Translations under genes and position numbers: made by a program | Assembly: GCA_030847615.1 (NCBI GenBank) | Contig: JAUMIR010000003.1 | Location: 342,006,256 to 342,070,255, forward strand | Direction: 5' to 3' | DNA length: 64,000 nucleotides | Source of the DNA: Gambelia wislizenii | Taxonomy: Eukaryota > Chordata > Lepidosauria > Squamata > Crotaphytidae | Shown: positions 23,826 through 34,630 of the stretch, piece by piece | Layout of the letters: each line of letters begins with the position of its first letter | Numbering within the stretch: the first letter of the stretch is position 1 | The notes under the pieces: model-generated | What the model was told of the DNA's origin: nothing | The model's database searches: none | The model's input: only the letters and a program-made list of their open reading frames with translations

Positions 23826-24558
23826 GTGATGATGGCCTGCCCAGCCATCATGGAGAGCTCATTCCACTCTTTGCTTTCCGTAGCAACAGGTATTGTGGAG
23901 GGGGGAACCCTCATTTCCTAAACTGACATCACATCACCTGACTGGAGAGCCAATCAGATTTGGCAATGCAGAACCAATCAGAGATAACCACAAATACTTT
24001 TAAGTTTCTGAATTCCTTTGTTCTAGGCCAGATGCTGGAGAGCACATGGGAAGAGCACATGGCTTAACTAGCAAGATAACGAGACTGTGATAACAGAGGT
24101 TGGGGGAAGCCAATCTCTCTCTCATGGCCTGATAACATCAAAAGGGCCCTAAATGATACCTGAAGCCTCAGGAGGAGACTTCCATTTAAAGACTCTGAAT
24201 CCCATCTCCAGTGACTGAATTAGGCCGGCTAGGATGAGCCTGGCCCAGCCATCCCGTTGGGACATGACTGATGATGATGGACATCATAAATTGTAAGTTA
24301 CTATTATCTTAGCTTAAGGAACAAGTCTAGTTAGTTGTGTTAGCTTTTATGATTTCATTTTAGTACTTTGACTGAATGTATTTCTTTGTAATCCTAAGCT
24401 GAAATCCTGGAGGCATGTTTTCCTCCATGCTAGCCTTAAGCTTTGGAACTAAAATAAAGCTTTTTCTGTTTCCTAATCACCATGGTCGCATGCCTTTCTT
24501 GGTCAGCTATCTGAACTTCTCTGGGATAGAGAAAAAGGGCATTGTTGATATTTTAACA
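23826..24558 (+). repeat. 3' LTR of the gypsy element
   Basis: Begins TGTGATGATGG directly after the polypurine tract and ends 'tattttaaca' at 24558 (or 24560). AATAAA lies at 24453. About 733 bp. Confidence 0.7.
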
Positions 24559-25334
24559 CAACCTGTCTGGCTTCTCGCTGCACTAGACAAATGAAAGGGT
24601 TAAATCAGTGAGTGGTGGTGGCTTTACCTTAGAAAGGGATTTCTAGACTAGTGGAACCCTTGAGAGTGTGTTTTCAGATTGTACAAATAAGCTGGGAGCC
24701 TTCCCTTCCTACTGGAAGAGAAGGGGCAGCTTATCACAAGGACTTTATCGACAACCAGAAGACCTCAGGTTTCCTTTCCTGGGCCTGTATCTAATTATGT
24801 CATTGCTTGTACTTGCCCATTTTCAGAGTTAGTTAAAGCATAACATCCAATAATGTTTCATTGCATAAATGTAATTAGTATGTAATTAGTGAGGTGACAA
24901 GGAATGGAAATGTAAAAAATACAAAAATTTGTCATTACCTCAGCAAACAATAAATGAATAGGAGAAATGAATCCAGGCATCTTAGCATAGATGAGGTAGT
25001 TAGCATGCACATTCTGATGAAAAAACAAGTAGGTGAAAGACAAAGTAGCCTGTTTTCTAGTTGTAATAAAACATTTATTCTGTATCTCTGAAGGAAATTA
25101 AACCATGCTTTCCACCTTCTTTCACTCTAGTTGTCCTTACTTTCTTCTGCATCTTGCTCTGTGAATCGAGTGGCAGTCACTCTCAGGGACTTACAGTGAT
25201 GTTTTTATGAATCTGTATCTTTTTGCCATCAGTGCAAAATGGATGGGGAAAAATAGTGACCTAATGAGAACATCACTGGATGTGTCTATGCATGACAAAA
25301 TACTAATGTTGTTGTTCTTTTATCTGTAGTGGAC
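24559..25334. other. No supported feature
   Basis: AT-rich, nothing recognised. Confidence 0.4.
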
Positions 25335-25343
25335 TAGGAATAT
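25335..25343. repeat. Target-site duplication of LINE copy D (left)
   Basis: TAGGAATAT, repeated at 26845-26853. Confidence 0.85.
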
Positions 25344-26203
25344 CTCTGGCTTCTCTTCACAAATGAAGATTCAGGAAAGACTCATCCTGCGCTTTCTGCA
25401 AGTGTGCTGATGACTGAAAAGGCCAATCTGAGATAGACAAGTCCAGTTGCAGAAAGCACAGTAGAAGGTTTCCTTGGGTGATGTTTCTGGGTTGTGATTT
25501 TTTCTGTGTTGTCGTTTCGCTTCAAGACTTGTTCGGCGTGAGTTCTCAAATAAGACTGCAGCATTGTGGATAGTGTGTCTCCATGCCTCCCAATGTGAGG
25601 CCAGGGCGGATCATTGTTGGTGATCAATTTGGCCGAGCCTGAGGTGTTGTTTCAGGGAGTCCTTGTATCACTTTTTTGGAGCGCCCCTTTTACGCTGACC
25701 TGTGGTGAATTCACCGTAGAATACTATTCTGGGGAGGCGATGGTCCTCCATCCTAGAAACATGCCCTGCCCAGCACAGCTGTGTTCTCAATATCATGGCC
25801 TCAATGCTGGTGATCCCTGCTTGCTTAAGGACAGCAACATTCATCACATAGTCAGTCCAGTATATATTTAGGATTGTGCGTAAACAGCGCTGATGGAAGT
25901 GTTCGAGGAGTCGTAAGTGGTGGCGATAGGTGACCCATGTTTCAGATCCATAAAGGAGAATAGACAGTACAATGGCTCTATACACACTGATTTTTGTGTT
26001 TCACCTCAGGTGTTTATTACTCCAGACTCTTTTGTAAAGTCTTCCGAATGCGCTATGTGCCTTTGCTAATCTGTGATCAATCTCTTTGTCAATCTTGGCA
26101 TCTGAGGAGATGATGCTTCCCAGGTAGGTGAACTGCTGAACGGCATTAAGCACAGAGTTGCCGACGGCAATGTGGGGATGGTGGTGTTTGTCCTGTGGTG
26201 CAG
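25344..26203 (-). mobile_element. LINE copy D, 3' segment (normal orientation)
   Basis: Minus-strand 3' portion of the same LINE as copies B and C, from 'QPAPQDKHHHPHIAIG' to the 'agccagaga' tail. Its 5' neighbour in the transcript is found inverted at 26201-26844. ORF2 pieces remain at 25985-25668 ('LLYGSETWVTYRHHLRLLEHF') and 25627-25382. Confidence 0.9.
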
Positions 26204-26844
26204 ATTAGCTCCTGCCATTGCAGAAGAACTTCTTCCTGAAAGCCAATGTGGCTTCATAGCCAATAGAAGTACTACAAATATGGTATTTGCCCTTAGACAA
26301 CTGCAAGAGAAATGTAGAGAGCAGAACAAGGGTCTCTATGTAACATTTGTCAACCTCACCAAAGCCTTCGACACCATGAGTAGGAAAGGTCTGTGGCAGA
26401 TCCTGGAAAGACTAGGATGTCCCCCCAAATTCCTTAAAATGATTATCTTGCTACACGAGGGCCAGCGTGGTCAAGTCAGATATGGCGATGCTCTTTCAGA
26501 GCCCTTTCTAATAACTAATGGAGTGAAGCAAGGTTGTGTTCTTGCTCCAAATTTATTTACAATCTTCTTCAGCATGATGCACCAAAGGGCTACGGCAGAG
26601 CTCGAAGAAGACGATGGCATCTATATACGTTACCGTACTGATGGTAGCTTGTTTAACTTAAGCCGTCTGAGGGCTCGCACTAAGTCCGTGAGCTACTCAT
26701 CTAGTCCGTGAGCTGCTCTTCGCCGATGATGCTGCCCTTGTTGCCCACACAGAAGCAGCTCTGCAGAGCCTAACATCCTGCTTTGCAGCAGCTGCAGAGT
26801 TGTTTGGGCTGGAAGTCAACCTGAAGAAAACCGAAGTTCTTTAC
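26201..26844 (+). mobile_element. LINE copy D, inverted 5' segment
   Basis: Plus-strand RT segment from 'LAPAIAEELLPESQCGF' through motif A (FVNLTKAFDT; Asp changed to Asn), 'NGVKQGCVLAPNLF' and 'LLFADD' to 'KKTEVLY', stopping within about 4 nt of where the minus-strand segment begins. The two segments share a 3 bp 'cag' at the joint (26201-26203). TAGGAATAT flanks the whole. This is the arrangement expected from twin priming. A short duplication ('ctagtccgtgagct', about 26683-26712) disrupts the frame. Confidence 0.88.
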
Positions 26845-26853
26845 TAGGAATAT

Positions 26854-27084
26854 ATATGTCCACTTTACGTGGTTTCCCTCCCCCTCTTGTGTGAGCCTCC
26901 TCCAAACCCAGTAAGTGCCATGGTCTTGGAGGTAAGGTTTCCACTTGCAACCAAGTCAGGGTGAAGGACATTTTAAGCTTCTACAGTGTCTACTAGGAGT
27001 CTAGTAGGTTTTTTAGTCCATGTGGTCCTGGCACCTGCTTTTACTCTTGGCCTTCCGCAGGCATCAGTCTTTAGCCATGCCACT
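26854..27084. other. No supported feature
   Basis: Short stretch with no recognised repeat. Confidence 0.4.
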
Positions 27085-27132
27085 ACTCCTTGGGGAAGTG
27101 CATTGGCCAAGGGTACCTCTAGCATGAGCAAC
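27085..27132. repeat. 48 bp direct repeat flanking LINE copy E (left)
   Basis: 'actccttggggaagtgcatt' onward to 'gagcaac'. The same 48 bp recurs at 27332-27379 with two differences. Confidence 0.9.
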
Positions 27133-27293
27133 GAATCACAACATGGAAACATCACCCAAGGAGACCTTCTGCTGTACTTTCTGCAACTGGACTTGTTTAT
27201 CTCAGATTGGCCTTTTTAGTCATCAGTGCACTAGCAGAAAGCGCAGGGTGAGTCCTTCCTGAATTTTTGTTTGCAAAGAAAAGCCAGAGAGAT

Positions 27294-27331
<38 letters not shown>
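27133..27331 (+). mobile_element. LINE copy E, short 3' end with GA tail
   Basis: About 200 bp 3' terminus of the LINE ('gaatcacaacatgg', 'caaggagaccttctgctgta', 'gagtccttcctgaatttt', 'gaaaagccagaga') ending in (GA)n at 27283-27331. It sits exactly between the 48 bp direct repeats. Confidence 0.9.
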
Positions 27332-27334
<3 letters not shown>

Positions 27335-27379
27335 CCTTGGGGAAGTGCATTGGCCAAAGGTACCCCTAGCATGAGCAAC
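27332..27379. repeat. 48 bp direct repeat flanking LINE copy E (right)
   Basis: Partner of 27085-27132; differs at two positions. Confidence 0.9.
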
Positions 27380-27810
27380 TGAGGCTTGGGTTACAAGTGT
27401 CTGTGGTCTGTCCTGGCAGAACCATGTATACAGGCTGGGCTTCCCTATTCTGACAACCCTGGACCTTAATGGGGGCGGTTATGAGCTCAGTGGTTGGGTG
27501 CAGATCCATAAAGGAGTCATTGAAGTCATAGGTTCCTAGCACCTGACTGAAATCTACCTTTTGCACCAGGGCAGCCAGTAATTTCTTTCAGGCTGTGAAA
27601 ACCTTGGGATTCTCACCTGAACCTGACACTCCATTATATACAGGACATTTGTTGTCCGACTTTGCCACAAGAGTCTGATAAGTTATCTCATTCAAGTGTA
27701 CATGTCTCAGGTGGCCAGATCTCAGGCACCTAGTGCAGATTCTAGGGCTGGCAAGTCTGCTCCAGAAATGCACAGCCAGGATAGCTGTGTCAAGTCTTGG
27801 ACATTTGAAG
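27380..27810. other. No supported feature
   Basis: No repeat family recognised. Confidence 0.4.
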
Positions 27811-28480
27811 TACCGTATATTTCTGCATACAAGACTACTTTTTAACACTTGAAAATCTCCTCAAAAGGGGGGGTGGTCTTATACCCCAGTAGACCTTTTC
27901 CCCTGCTGTGAGAATGATTGAAGTGTAAAATTGCCTGGGCAGTTTTCCTAGCAGATCCTTCCTCCTGCTGTGAGAATGACTGCTTTGCATTTGAAGAGTT
28001 AAATGGCCCTCTAGTTAGTCAAAATGATGTTTCTTTTCAGGACAAGTTAGCCTAAAATTAGAATTTCTGGATTCAACTTCTAATTTTGCATCAAGTTTTG
28101 TCTATGGTGAAATTCTCTTGTCTGCCAATGTGGCTCTAAAAACATTAATGTGCTCATTCATTAATGTGCTCATTCAAAAATTTGGGATTTGATAGCTTCA
28201 TATTAACCAACTTACAGTATCAATGCAACCTTACTTTCCAAAGATTGAACACCACAGAATTTTTTCAAAGTATCCCATTGCTTTTTTAGCTGTTCTCAGT
28301 CCTTTAATTTCACAGACTATTCCATCATCTACAGCCACTGAGCTGGCTGGCAGGTGGGGGACAGGCTTTCCAGCCAGCTGGCTGGCTGGCTGGGGGGGGC
28401 AAACTCTATATTTTAACTTAAAAATTGGTGGGGGGGTCGTCTTATGCGTCCAGTCGTCTTATACGCCGGAATATACAGTA
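27811..28480. mobile_element. TA-flanked non-autonomous DNA transposon
   Basis: Ends 'taccgtatatttctgcatac' and, in reverse complement, 'tactgtatattccggcgtat', followed by 'aagac'. The subterminal sequence 'ggtggtcttata' mirrors 'cgtcttatgcg'. About 670 bp, no transposase. TA ends fit a Tc1/mariner-type element. A (GGCT)n tract lies at about 28372-28394. Confidence 0.7.
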
Positions 28481-29179
28481 GTGTGTGTGTGCCACGGCAT
28501 TCATTCACACAATCCCTGTTTCTTTATTCAGTGGACCTAACTGGTGTGCAAAGTCTTTGACCTCTACTGCAGTCCAAGTGACCCTTTCAGATTTGAGGAA
28601 CTAGAATATGGCAACTTAGCTAAAGTGTGTATGGGGCCTCATTAACAGACTCATCCATGGGGATCTAAATATTGCTCAGTCATTTCTCAACAGATAGAAA
28701 ACAAATGTTGACACTCATGTATCTTTAGTATCATATTACACATTTGTACGATAAATCTAAGACATATTGATAACTGTAAAGGTTTGAAAAGAGAACTTTT
28801 TTGACTCCTACTTGAATGGTGGGACATAGTGTGATAAGGCAATTTAAAGAATTATATTTGAAGAAAACAGCTTCAAGAATGAATTATAGATGTGTTCATT
28901 CTACATTGGCTACTTAATTACATATGTGTAACGTTTCCTGGCCTGACAGTCTGCTCAGTCCAGCTTAAGAGCCTACCTTAAGAGCCACCAAGCAAGGCTG
29001 AAACAGGACTTGAGACAGGGGTCCTCTTTCTGATTCTCAAAGCCCTGCTAACTGGCAAGAGGGAAGTGGAAATGTCACCCCCTTGCACCCCAATAAGAAA
29101 CTGAATAGACCTCCTTCACCAAATCTGGCTGCTGGCTATTAAGGTGGGCTGGGATGGCATTTATGTAGTCCTACAGATG
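28481..29179. other. No supported feature
   Basis: Starts with a short GT tract (28481-28490). 'gtttcctggcctgacagtc' near 28933 may be an LTR edge but has no partner. Confidence 0.4.
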
Positions 29180-29769
29180 GGACTTTATCAGACAAGTTCC
29201 TTAAAGTGTTCTTTTGCTGGAATAAAAAATCAATTTTTATGCCAGCAAAAGAACACTCCCCCTGCACTTACCTCTAATCCTGGCAAAGGCAGCTCTGGCA
29301 ATGAAAGAGGAAGTGAATGGAGCTCCATTCACTTCCTCCTTTGAAATCCTGTGAAAGATCATGAGACTTCATCATGCGGGAAATTATAAAAACAAAAACA
29401 AACAAACAAAAACACTTACAATTTTTTTTAAAACCAGTGGAACACACTTTAAAACTTACAAGTAACCCAGGGAGGGTCACAAAAAGTGTGTCACTTACCT
29501 GGATGTCGCAATCTCACCTGGAAGTGTTCACGCTGGCCTGGCCACTGACAGGGGAAGTATGGGGGAAAAAAGGATGTGAGGTTTAACACGCCAGCTATGC
29601 TGGCAAAAAAATGGCAGGGGGGATCAATTGATGGCTTAAGCTGTCAATTAAAAAGTACAGGTTCGGGCAGGGACATAACCACGAAAGGATGACGTCATCT
29701 GATATGCATGGCCTTTTGCAGTTATGTGGCATCGTTATGAAGCTGTATTTGATGTGTCTAATAAAGTCC
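29180..29769. mobile_element. Palindromic-family MITE P12 (long form)
   Basis: Starts GGACTTTATCAGACAAG and ends 'ttgatgtgtctaataaagtcc'. The interior is the inverse of P10/P11 ('aagtgtgtcacttacctgg', 'gtaacccagggagggt'), with the 'aagtgaatggagctcc' hairpin at about 29310. About 590 bp. Confidence 0.75.
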
Positions 29770-29778
29770 GAAGACTAT

Positions 29779-29980
29779 GGACTTTATCACACCAGCCTGT
29801 TTTCTTGCAGCAATCACATTAGTGAAGCAAATGGGAACATACTGGTTTGAAAACATTCAGTATCACACTCTCTTTGCAATGGCGTCAATGCGGTGTGAGT
29901 GTGCTGCTTTGGAAATCCACCATCCTTCTGCACCAGCTCCATAACCCCCACCTTCCTACCCTACTCAGCACAAATGCCTT
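29779..29980. mobile_element. Palindromic-family terminus, partial
   Basis: A second GGACTTTATCACACCAG terminus lies only 9 bp after P12 ends. No matching far end is found. Possibly a truncated element. Confidence 0.4.
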
Positions 29981-30580
29981 TTTTCTTTTTCTTTTTGCCA
30001 CAATTGCATAATTATGGCAAAATGATAAAAAAAATATTTTTATTGTATTGCTTCACTGTAATTATGCAATCACAGCAAAAATAATTATTTAAAGCATGGA
30101 GGAAAAACATCCTTGGCCTGCTTGGGAATAGCAAGGGGGAGGGGAGAGAGGGGGAGAATCATGCCCCCTCTTGCCACATGACTGTTGTCATATTGTTACT
30201 GCTGCAGATGGGACCTATTTCCCCAGAGGGAATACGGTCATAGCAACAATATAGGGAACCACTGATGGGTTTGCCCCATCAATGATAAGGTGCCGTGCAA
30301 AGCAGCAACAGTATAGAGACGATGTTGTGCAATAAGTACTGGCCAAATACGCTAATATCTTGTTGTAATTCTGAAATACCAGCCTCGTGTAATAATTTCC
30401 TATACAGTATAGTCTGATTGAATACAGAACAGTTACAGATCTGTATCTCGTTACAAATCTGTAACTGCAGTACTGAATGCCAGGCAAAACTATTAGGCAA
30501 ATGTAAGAACTGATTGGATGACAGGTACAGATTTCCAGTAAAGTCTATGATTTCCTCCCCATTCATTGTATCCTGGAAAC
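29981..30580. other. No supported feature
   Basis: Contains an imperfect inverted pair around 'cataattatggc' (30007) and 'taattatgcaatc' (30059). Nothing else. Confidence 0.4.
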
Positions 30581-30583
30581 TTA

Positions 30584-30912
30584 GGACTTTTTCGGATGAG
30601 TCTTTTACAGCGCAAGCAGCCTCGTCCCTGTTGCGAGGCTGCTGCGCTGCAGGGCGTCCCTTTCGGATGACGCTCTCCTCTGCTAGTACTATTGCGTTAC
30701 CACGGAGACACTGCAGCGTTATATTTGGTGCTTTACTAATCACGATCAACTTTCGTGATTAGAAAACCGCCGAATATAATGCTTAAGTGTCCCCGCGGTA
30801 ACGCAACAGTACCAGCAGGGGAGAGCGTCATCTGAAAGGGACACCCTGCAGCACAGCAGCCTCGCAACGCGACGAGGCTGCTTGCGCTGTAAAAGACTCA
30901 TCCAAAAAGTCC
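30584..30912. mobile_element. Palindromic MITE P5 with TTA duplication
   Basis: 329 bp, GGACTTTTTCGGATGAG to 'ctcatccaaaaagtcc', flanked by TTA (30581-30583, 30913-30915). Arms match closely. Each holds an inner hairpin ('gcaagcagcctcg' with 'cgaggctgctgcgc'), an internal core 'ctttcggatgacgct' 77 bp in, and a centre 'aatcacgatcaactttcgtgatt'-type loop region. It is a sister of P8 and of the half copy at 32426-32590. Non-coding. Confidence 0.92.
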
Positions 30913-31234
30913 TTAAGAACTGAATTTAGTATGCAACAAGTTTTCTAAAACAAAACGAGCATTTTCAGATGTAGGCTCTGTTCTTAATGATTCTGAATGG
31001 GTGTGGTCTTTGGCTAGGCATTTACAACAACAACAAAACTCTTTACAGAGGACACATATCACCAGGATCTAGCATGTTAGATTTGGATTTTCATCACCAG
31101 TCACTAAATCTTCTTTGCAGTATGAAATAGTCCCTAAATGAGGGCATTAGGGTATTGCAGTCTTTCTAGTACTGATGTTTTAAAGTTTTGTGGTATTTAC
31201 ATTCACTTTCTCCCTTTAAGACTGTGTCACCCTA
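30913..31234. other. No supported feature
   Basis: Nothing recognised. Confidence 0.4.
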
Positions 31235-31530
31235 GACTGTGGAACGGCCTGCCAGAAGAGACCATAGAATCGGAAGAGACCACAAGGGCCATCCAGTCCA
31301 TCCCCCTGCCATGCAAGAATAATACAACAGCTGAACATGCTGTCTGAATTTAAAGCATCTAGATTAGTTTCTTCTGGCAGGCCTATCCAGATGATTTTAA
31401 AGTGTGAATTTTAAATTATGTATTGATTGTTTTAAAATGTCTTGGTTTTACTTGTTCTTTTAAACTGATATATGTTTTCAACTGATATGTGTTTTTAACT
31501 AACGTTATGTTATATGTTAATTTGTTGTTC
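31235..31530 (+). mobile_element. L2-like LINE 3' end with a CR1 tip inside
   Basis: 'ctgtggaacggcctgccaga' encodes the L2/CR1-group tail 'LWNGLPEE'. After an interruption by a CR1 3' tip (31258-31332, 'ccatagaatcggaagagacc', 'agggccatccagtccat') it resumes with 'ttctggcaggcctatccaga' and an AT-rich end. Confidence 0.6.
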
Positions 31531-31561
31531 CCTGCCTCATGCCATAGGAAGACGTGGGATT

Positions 31562-31605
31562 ATTCATCATCATCATCAATCATCATCATCAATCATCATC
31601 ATCAT
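31562..31605. repeat. (ATC)n microsatellite
   Basis: Imperfect ATC repeats with two 'atcaatc' interruptions. Confidence 0.9.
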
Positions 31606-32425
31606 CTTAAACTGGGACAAGCACGGGTTTTGTGTCAAGGATGAGCCAAACATATCTCATAGGCTTTTAAAGCTTTTTGTGGGCCCAAGGCCATTTTGAA
31701 CCTCCAAAGGGTCCTCAAATACCCCCATTTATGGAACTGTAGGGCAGTTTCACCATGTTTTTGCCCCTCAGTTGATTGATGAGGGGCCATTTTTAAAAAA
31801 CAGGGAGTAAACTAGAAGGTTGGTTGTTGTTTTTTTTGGGGGGGAAATGAGTTGAAAATAAATAACAGCTTGGAGAGGGGATGGAAAGAGTAGTGTTGGT
31901 TATTGCGTTTCAGGAGGTGGGGAGGCAATTTGACCCTGCAACCTCTGGGAGTTGCACACCCCTGATACACATCTTCAATAGAAGGCAGCACATATTTTTT
32001 GGGAAAGTGCATTAGATAAATGGTTCAAATACAAAAACAAAAACAAAAAAACCCACCAATCATGCATACACACACACACACACACACACCAATTTCTTTG
32101 AATAAAGAGCACATTAGAGAAAGAAACATGACAGAACCTCACTGTGTACTAATAATTTTATTGCTTCATTGATTTCGCAAATGTGATACAGATCATATTT
32201 CTGAATCCCAATGAATGAACAATGCTTCTTGTCTTCCTCCCTCCTCCGGAAAGTGAAGTGCAGGCAATAGGTTACAACCTAAGGTCTGTAGCTGCTTTAT
32301 GACATGCAGCTGTTTCTGCAATATCATACAAAGGTAACAGCTAACCACAAAAAAGCCTTTCTATCATTATCATCAGCAGTAGTGCAGTGGAAAATTTTAA
32401 AGTGCAGGTGTTCATCCTGACATGC
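31606..32425. other. No supported feature apart from a CA tract
   Basis: (CA)n at about 32069-32090 and 'caaaaacaaaaacaaa' before it. Confidence 0.4.
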
Positions 32426-32590
32426 TGATCGTGAGTAAAAATCGGCTAAATATAACACTCAAATGTCCCTGTGGTACTGCAACAGTACCAGCAGGGACGG
32501 GCGTCATCTGAAAAGGGACGCCCTGCACCGCTGCAGCCTCGCAACGTGGCAAGGCTGCTCGCGTTGTATTTTAAATGTCCGAAAAAGTCC
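32426..32590. mobile_element. Half palindromic MITE P6 (right arm only)
   Basis: Begins at the centre motif ('tgatcgtgagtaaaaatc') and reproduces only one arm of the P5/P8 type: 'ggtactgcaacagtaccagc', 'gggcgtcatctgaaaaggg', 'gcagcctcgcaacg', ending 'gtccgaaaaagtcc' followed by TTA. The other arm is entirely absent. Confidence 0.85.
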
Positions 32591-33957
32591 TTAAATACAA
32601 AAATCTAAAGTGTGCACAAACTTTAGACAATAGGTACGTTGTGCATACAAAAAAGTACACAAAAGTAAATGTATTTTGAAAGTCCTCACAAAAATGTGTA
32701 CAAACTGAAATGTGTACAGATGAAGAAAAGTTCATCTTGAAGGAATTTCAAGGTGGAAACAGGAGGATGTAAGCATAGCAAGCTTTTTCTGTTAGCCTGT
32801 TTTTTCTTTTTTTCTGCATCTTCATGTAGCAAGGTTTCTGTTCCTGCTGATTTACTCTGATCTTGACATGTCATTGAACTGTTACTGTCTAGAATTCATC
32901 TTCAACATTTACTTATTGCCTTTCACTTCCTGCTGTTCCTTCCAGTTGCTCACAACTAACAGTCTTTCTTCTCCTGTCATGGCTGATTTTACTAACACAC
33001 AACATGCTTTTAGCTATTAATTGAGTGCAATAAAACAAGCAATTCCATTATTGAAAATGTCAAGCATTTTCCTTCTGAAAGCAGCCTAAAACATCTCAGT
33101 ATATAAATAACTTGCTTGGTGATGAAGAAGAATACAATTCACATTCTCAGCTGTAGCAGTGAATTTCCCATTGAGCTGCTTGTGTAATTGAAGGCACAAC
33201 TGGGCCCACTGAGTTGATATTAGAATAATACTTGGATAAATAAACTAAACTTCTGGGTGCTTTGTAATCAAAACTAAGCCCTGCACTATAGGAAAACAGT
33301 TTCTCAAAAGGTTCTCGAAGGCCGAAGACAGACATGGCTTGCTTTCCTGGTATGTAATCTAATATCCTTTTCCAAAGCTCAACAATAACTATGTGCTTGT
33401 TTAACCATTTCACCAAGCCCTCCGTTTCCTCAGTGATGGGGATGTCCCAGCCCTGGCAACCTGCAGGAATTTTGAGGAAACATAGTGCTTTTCCCTTAAA
33501 CCCCCCATCAAAGTGGCTTGGGGGATTATCCTTTGTTCAAATAAGAAAGGGTATTTATTTGCAGAAGCAAGCTGTTCAAGAGCACTTTACTTTGAGAAAC
33601 GTCATTCATTTTAACCCCATAGTTGACTTCAGTTTACATTAATTTTTCCATTCCTTGCCTTTGGTTGTGGAATTTTGGTGTCACTAGGAAGATTTTTAGA
33701 GAAGTGGTGAGGGCAGTTTAGAAAACAAGCCTTATGAGAAGCAATTTGAAAGACCCAAAGGTGCAGTTAAACCTGGAGGAGAGATGATGGAGGAGAGAGT
33801 TGGCTACGTGCTCAGATAGTTGAATGGCTGCAGAAGATTGAACAGACATGTACCACAAGCCTTAGAAATGGGTAATTTGGAGGCAAGTCTCAGAAGGTGT
33901 GAAGTGGGTCATTTCAGTGAGGATCTTAAAACCTCCAAAATTCTTTCCCATCTCTTG
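32591..33957. other. No supported feature
   Basis: AT-rich; no gene or repeat recognised. Confidence 0.45.
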
Positions 33958-34039
33958 TTGTGTTGTTATGTGCTTTCAAGCTGACTCTGATTTATGGTGA
34001 CTCTTTCCTAGGGTTTTCCTGGCAAGATTTATTCAGAAG
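33958..34039 (-). mobile_element. tRNA-derived SINE, 3' part (split)
   Basis: Antisense: 'tgttgttatgtgctttcaag', 'tttatggtgactctttcc', 'ttttcctggcaagattt'. It continues at 34631. Confidence 0.8.
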
Positions 34040-34074
34040 TAGGGTTGCCATAATTCTCTGCCACAAAACTGGGA

Positions 34075-34285
34075 CAGAGCACCCATGGAGGGGAGGAGGA
34101 GGGGGGAGTCCTTTTCTCTCTCCCCCTCCCCACGAGGAGGGTACCCAGAGCACCCACGGGGGGAGAAGGAGGGAGCCCTCTTCTCTTTCCCCTCCCCATG
34201 AGGAGGGCACCCAGAGCACCAGTGGGGGAGGAGGAAGAGGGAGCCTTCTTCTCTCTCTGCTCCCCACAAGGAGGGCACCCAAAGA
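34075..34285. repeat. Minisatellite, about 3 units of ~68 bp
   Basis: Unit pattern: 'agagcaccc' + G-rich + 'gagggagcc.tcttctctc' + 'ccccac.aggagggcaccc', repeated about three times with variation. Confidence 0.8.
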
Positions 34286-34432
34286 CTCACCACAACTCCA
34301 CATGGGAAGCAAGCGAGCAGGCAGGAGCATGCAGGCACATGGGCACATGGGGAAGGAAGCGGGTGGGTGGGGGAGTGAGACAGGAGGGAATGCCACCCCA
34401 AAAATCTGCTGCCCAGGGAGGACTGCCCCCTG

Positions 34433-34474
34433 TCCTCCCTCCCTCCCTCCCTCCCTCCCTCCCTCCCTCCCTCC
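34433..34474. repeat. (CCCT)n microsatellite
   Basis: About ten CCCT units within the hAT-like element. Confidence 0.9.
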
Positions 34475-34630
34475 CACTGTTGCTACGCCAGCCTGTTGGG
34501 TTGGGCTGCTTGAAGCAGCAGATCCTCTTCCCTCCAGAGCTTGAGGAATCCAGGATCTGCTGCTTCGAGCAGCCCAGCCACCCAGAACAATTTTAAGTCC
34601 TTTTAATTTCCAGCACATATAGCAACCCAA

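Larger units (their letters stand above)
22771..24558 (+). mobile_element. Internally deleted Ty3/gypsy LTR retrotransposon
   Basis: A 28 bp piece at 22771-22798 matches the start of the LTR at 23826 ('atggcctgcccagccatca'). It is followed at once by the RT active-site region, RNase H, a short tail, a polypurine tract (about 23813-23825, GGTGGGGGGG) and a full 3' LTR. Gag, protease, most of RT and integrase are missing. No clean flanking duplication is visible. Confidence 0.75.
34040..34630. mobile_element. hAT-like element with GC-rich minisatellite core
   Basis: Ends 'tagggttgccataatt' and, reversed, 'ttgggttgctatatgtg', inserted in the SINE. An 8 bp near-duplicate TTCAGAAG/TTTAGAGG (34032-34039, 34631-34638) fits a hAT target duplication. 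The core contains tandem ~68 bp units (34075-34285) and a (CCCT)n run at 34433-34474. The long frames on both strands here are low-complexity artefacts. Confidence 0.65.

Noticed and set aside
30215..30749. Overlapping minus-strand frames of 90 and 156 codons
   Set aside because: Partly read-through of palindrome P5; the remainder has no domain.
34075..34285. Regular repeats considered as a CRISPR array
   Set aside because: Contiguous minisatellite units without unique spacers, in a vertebrate genome.
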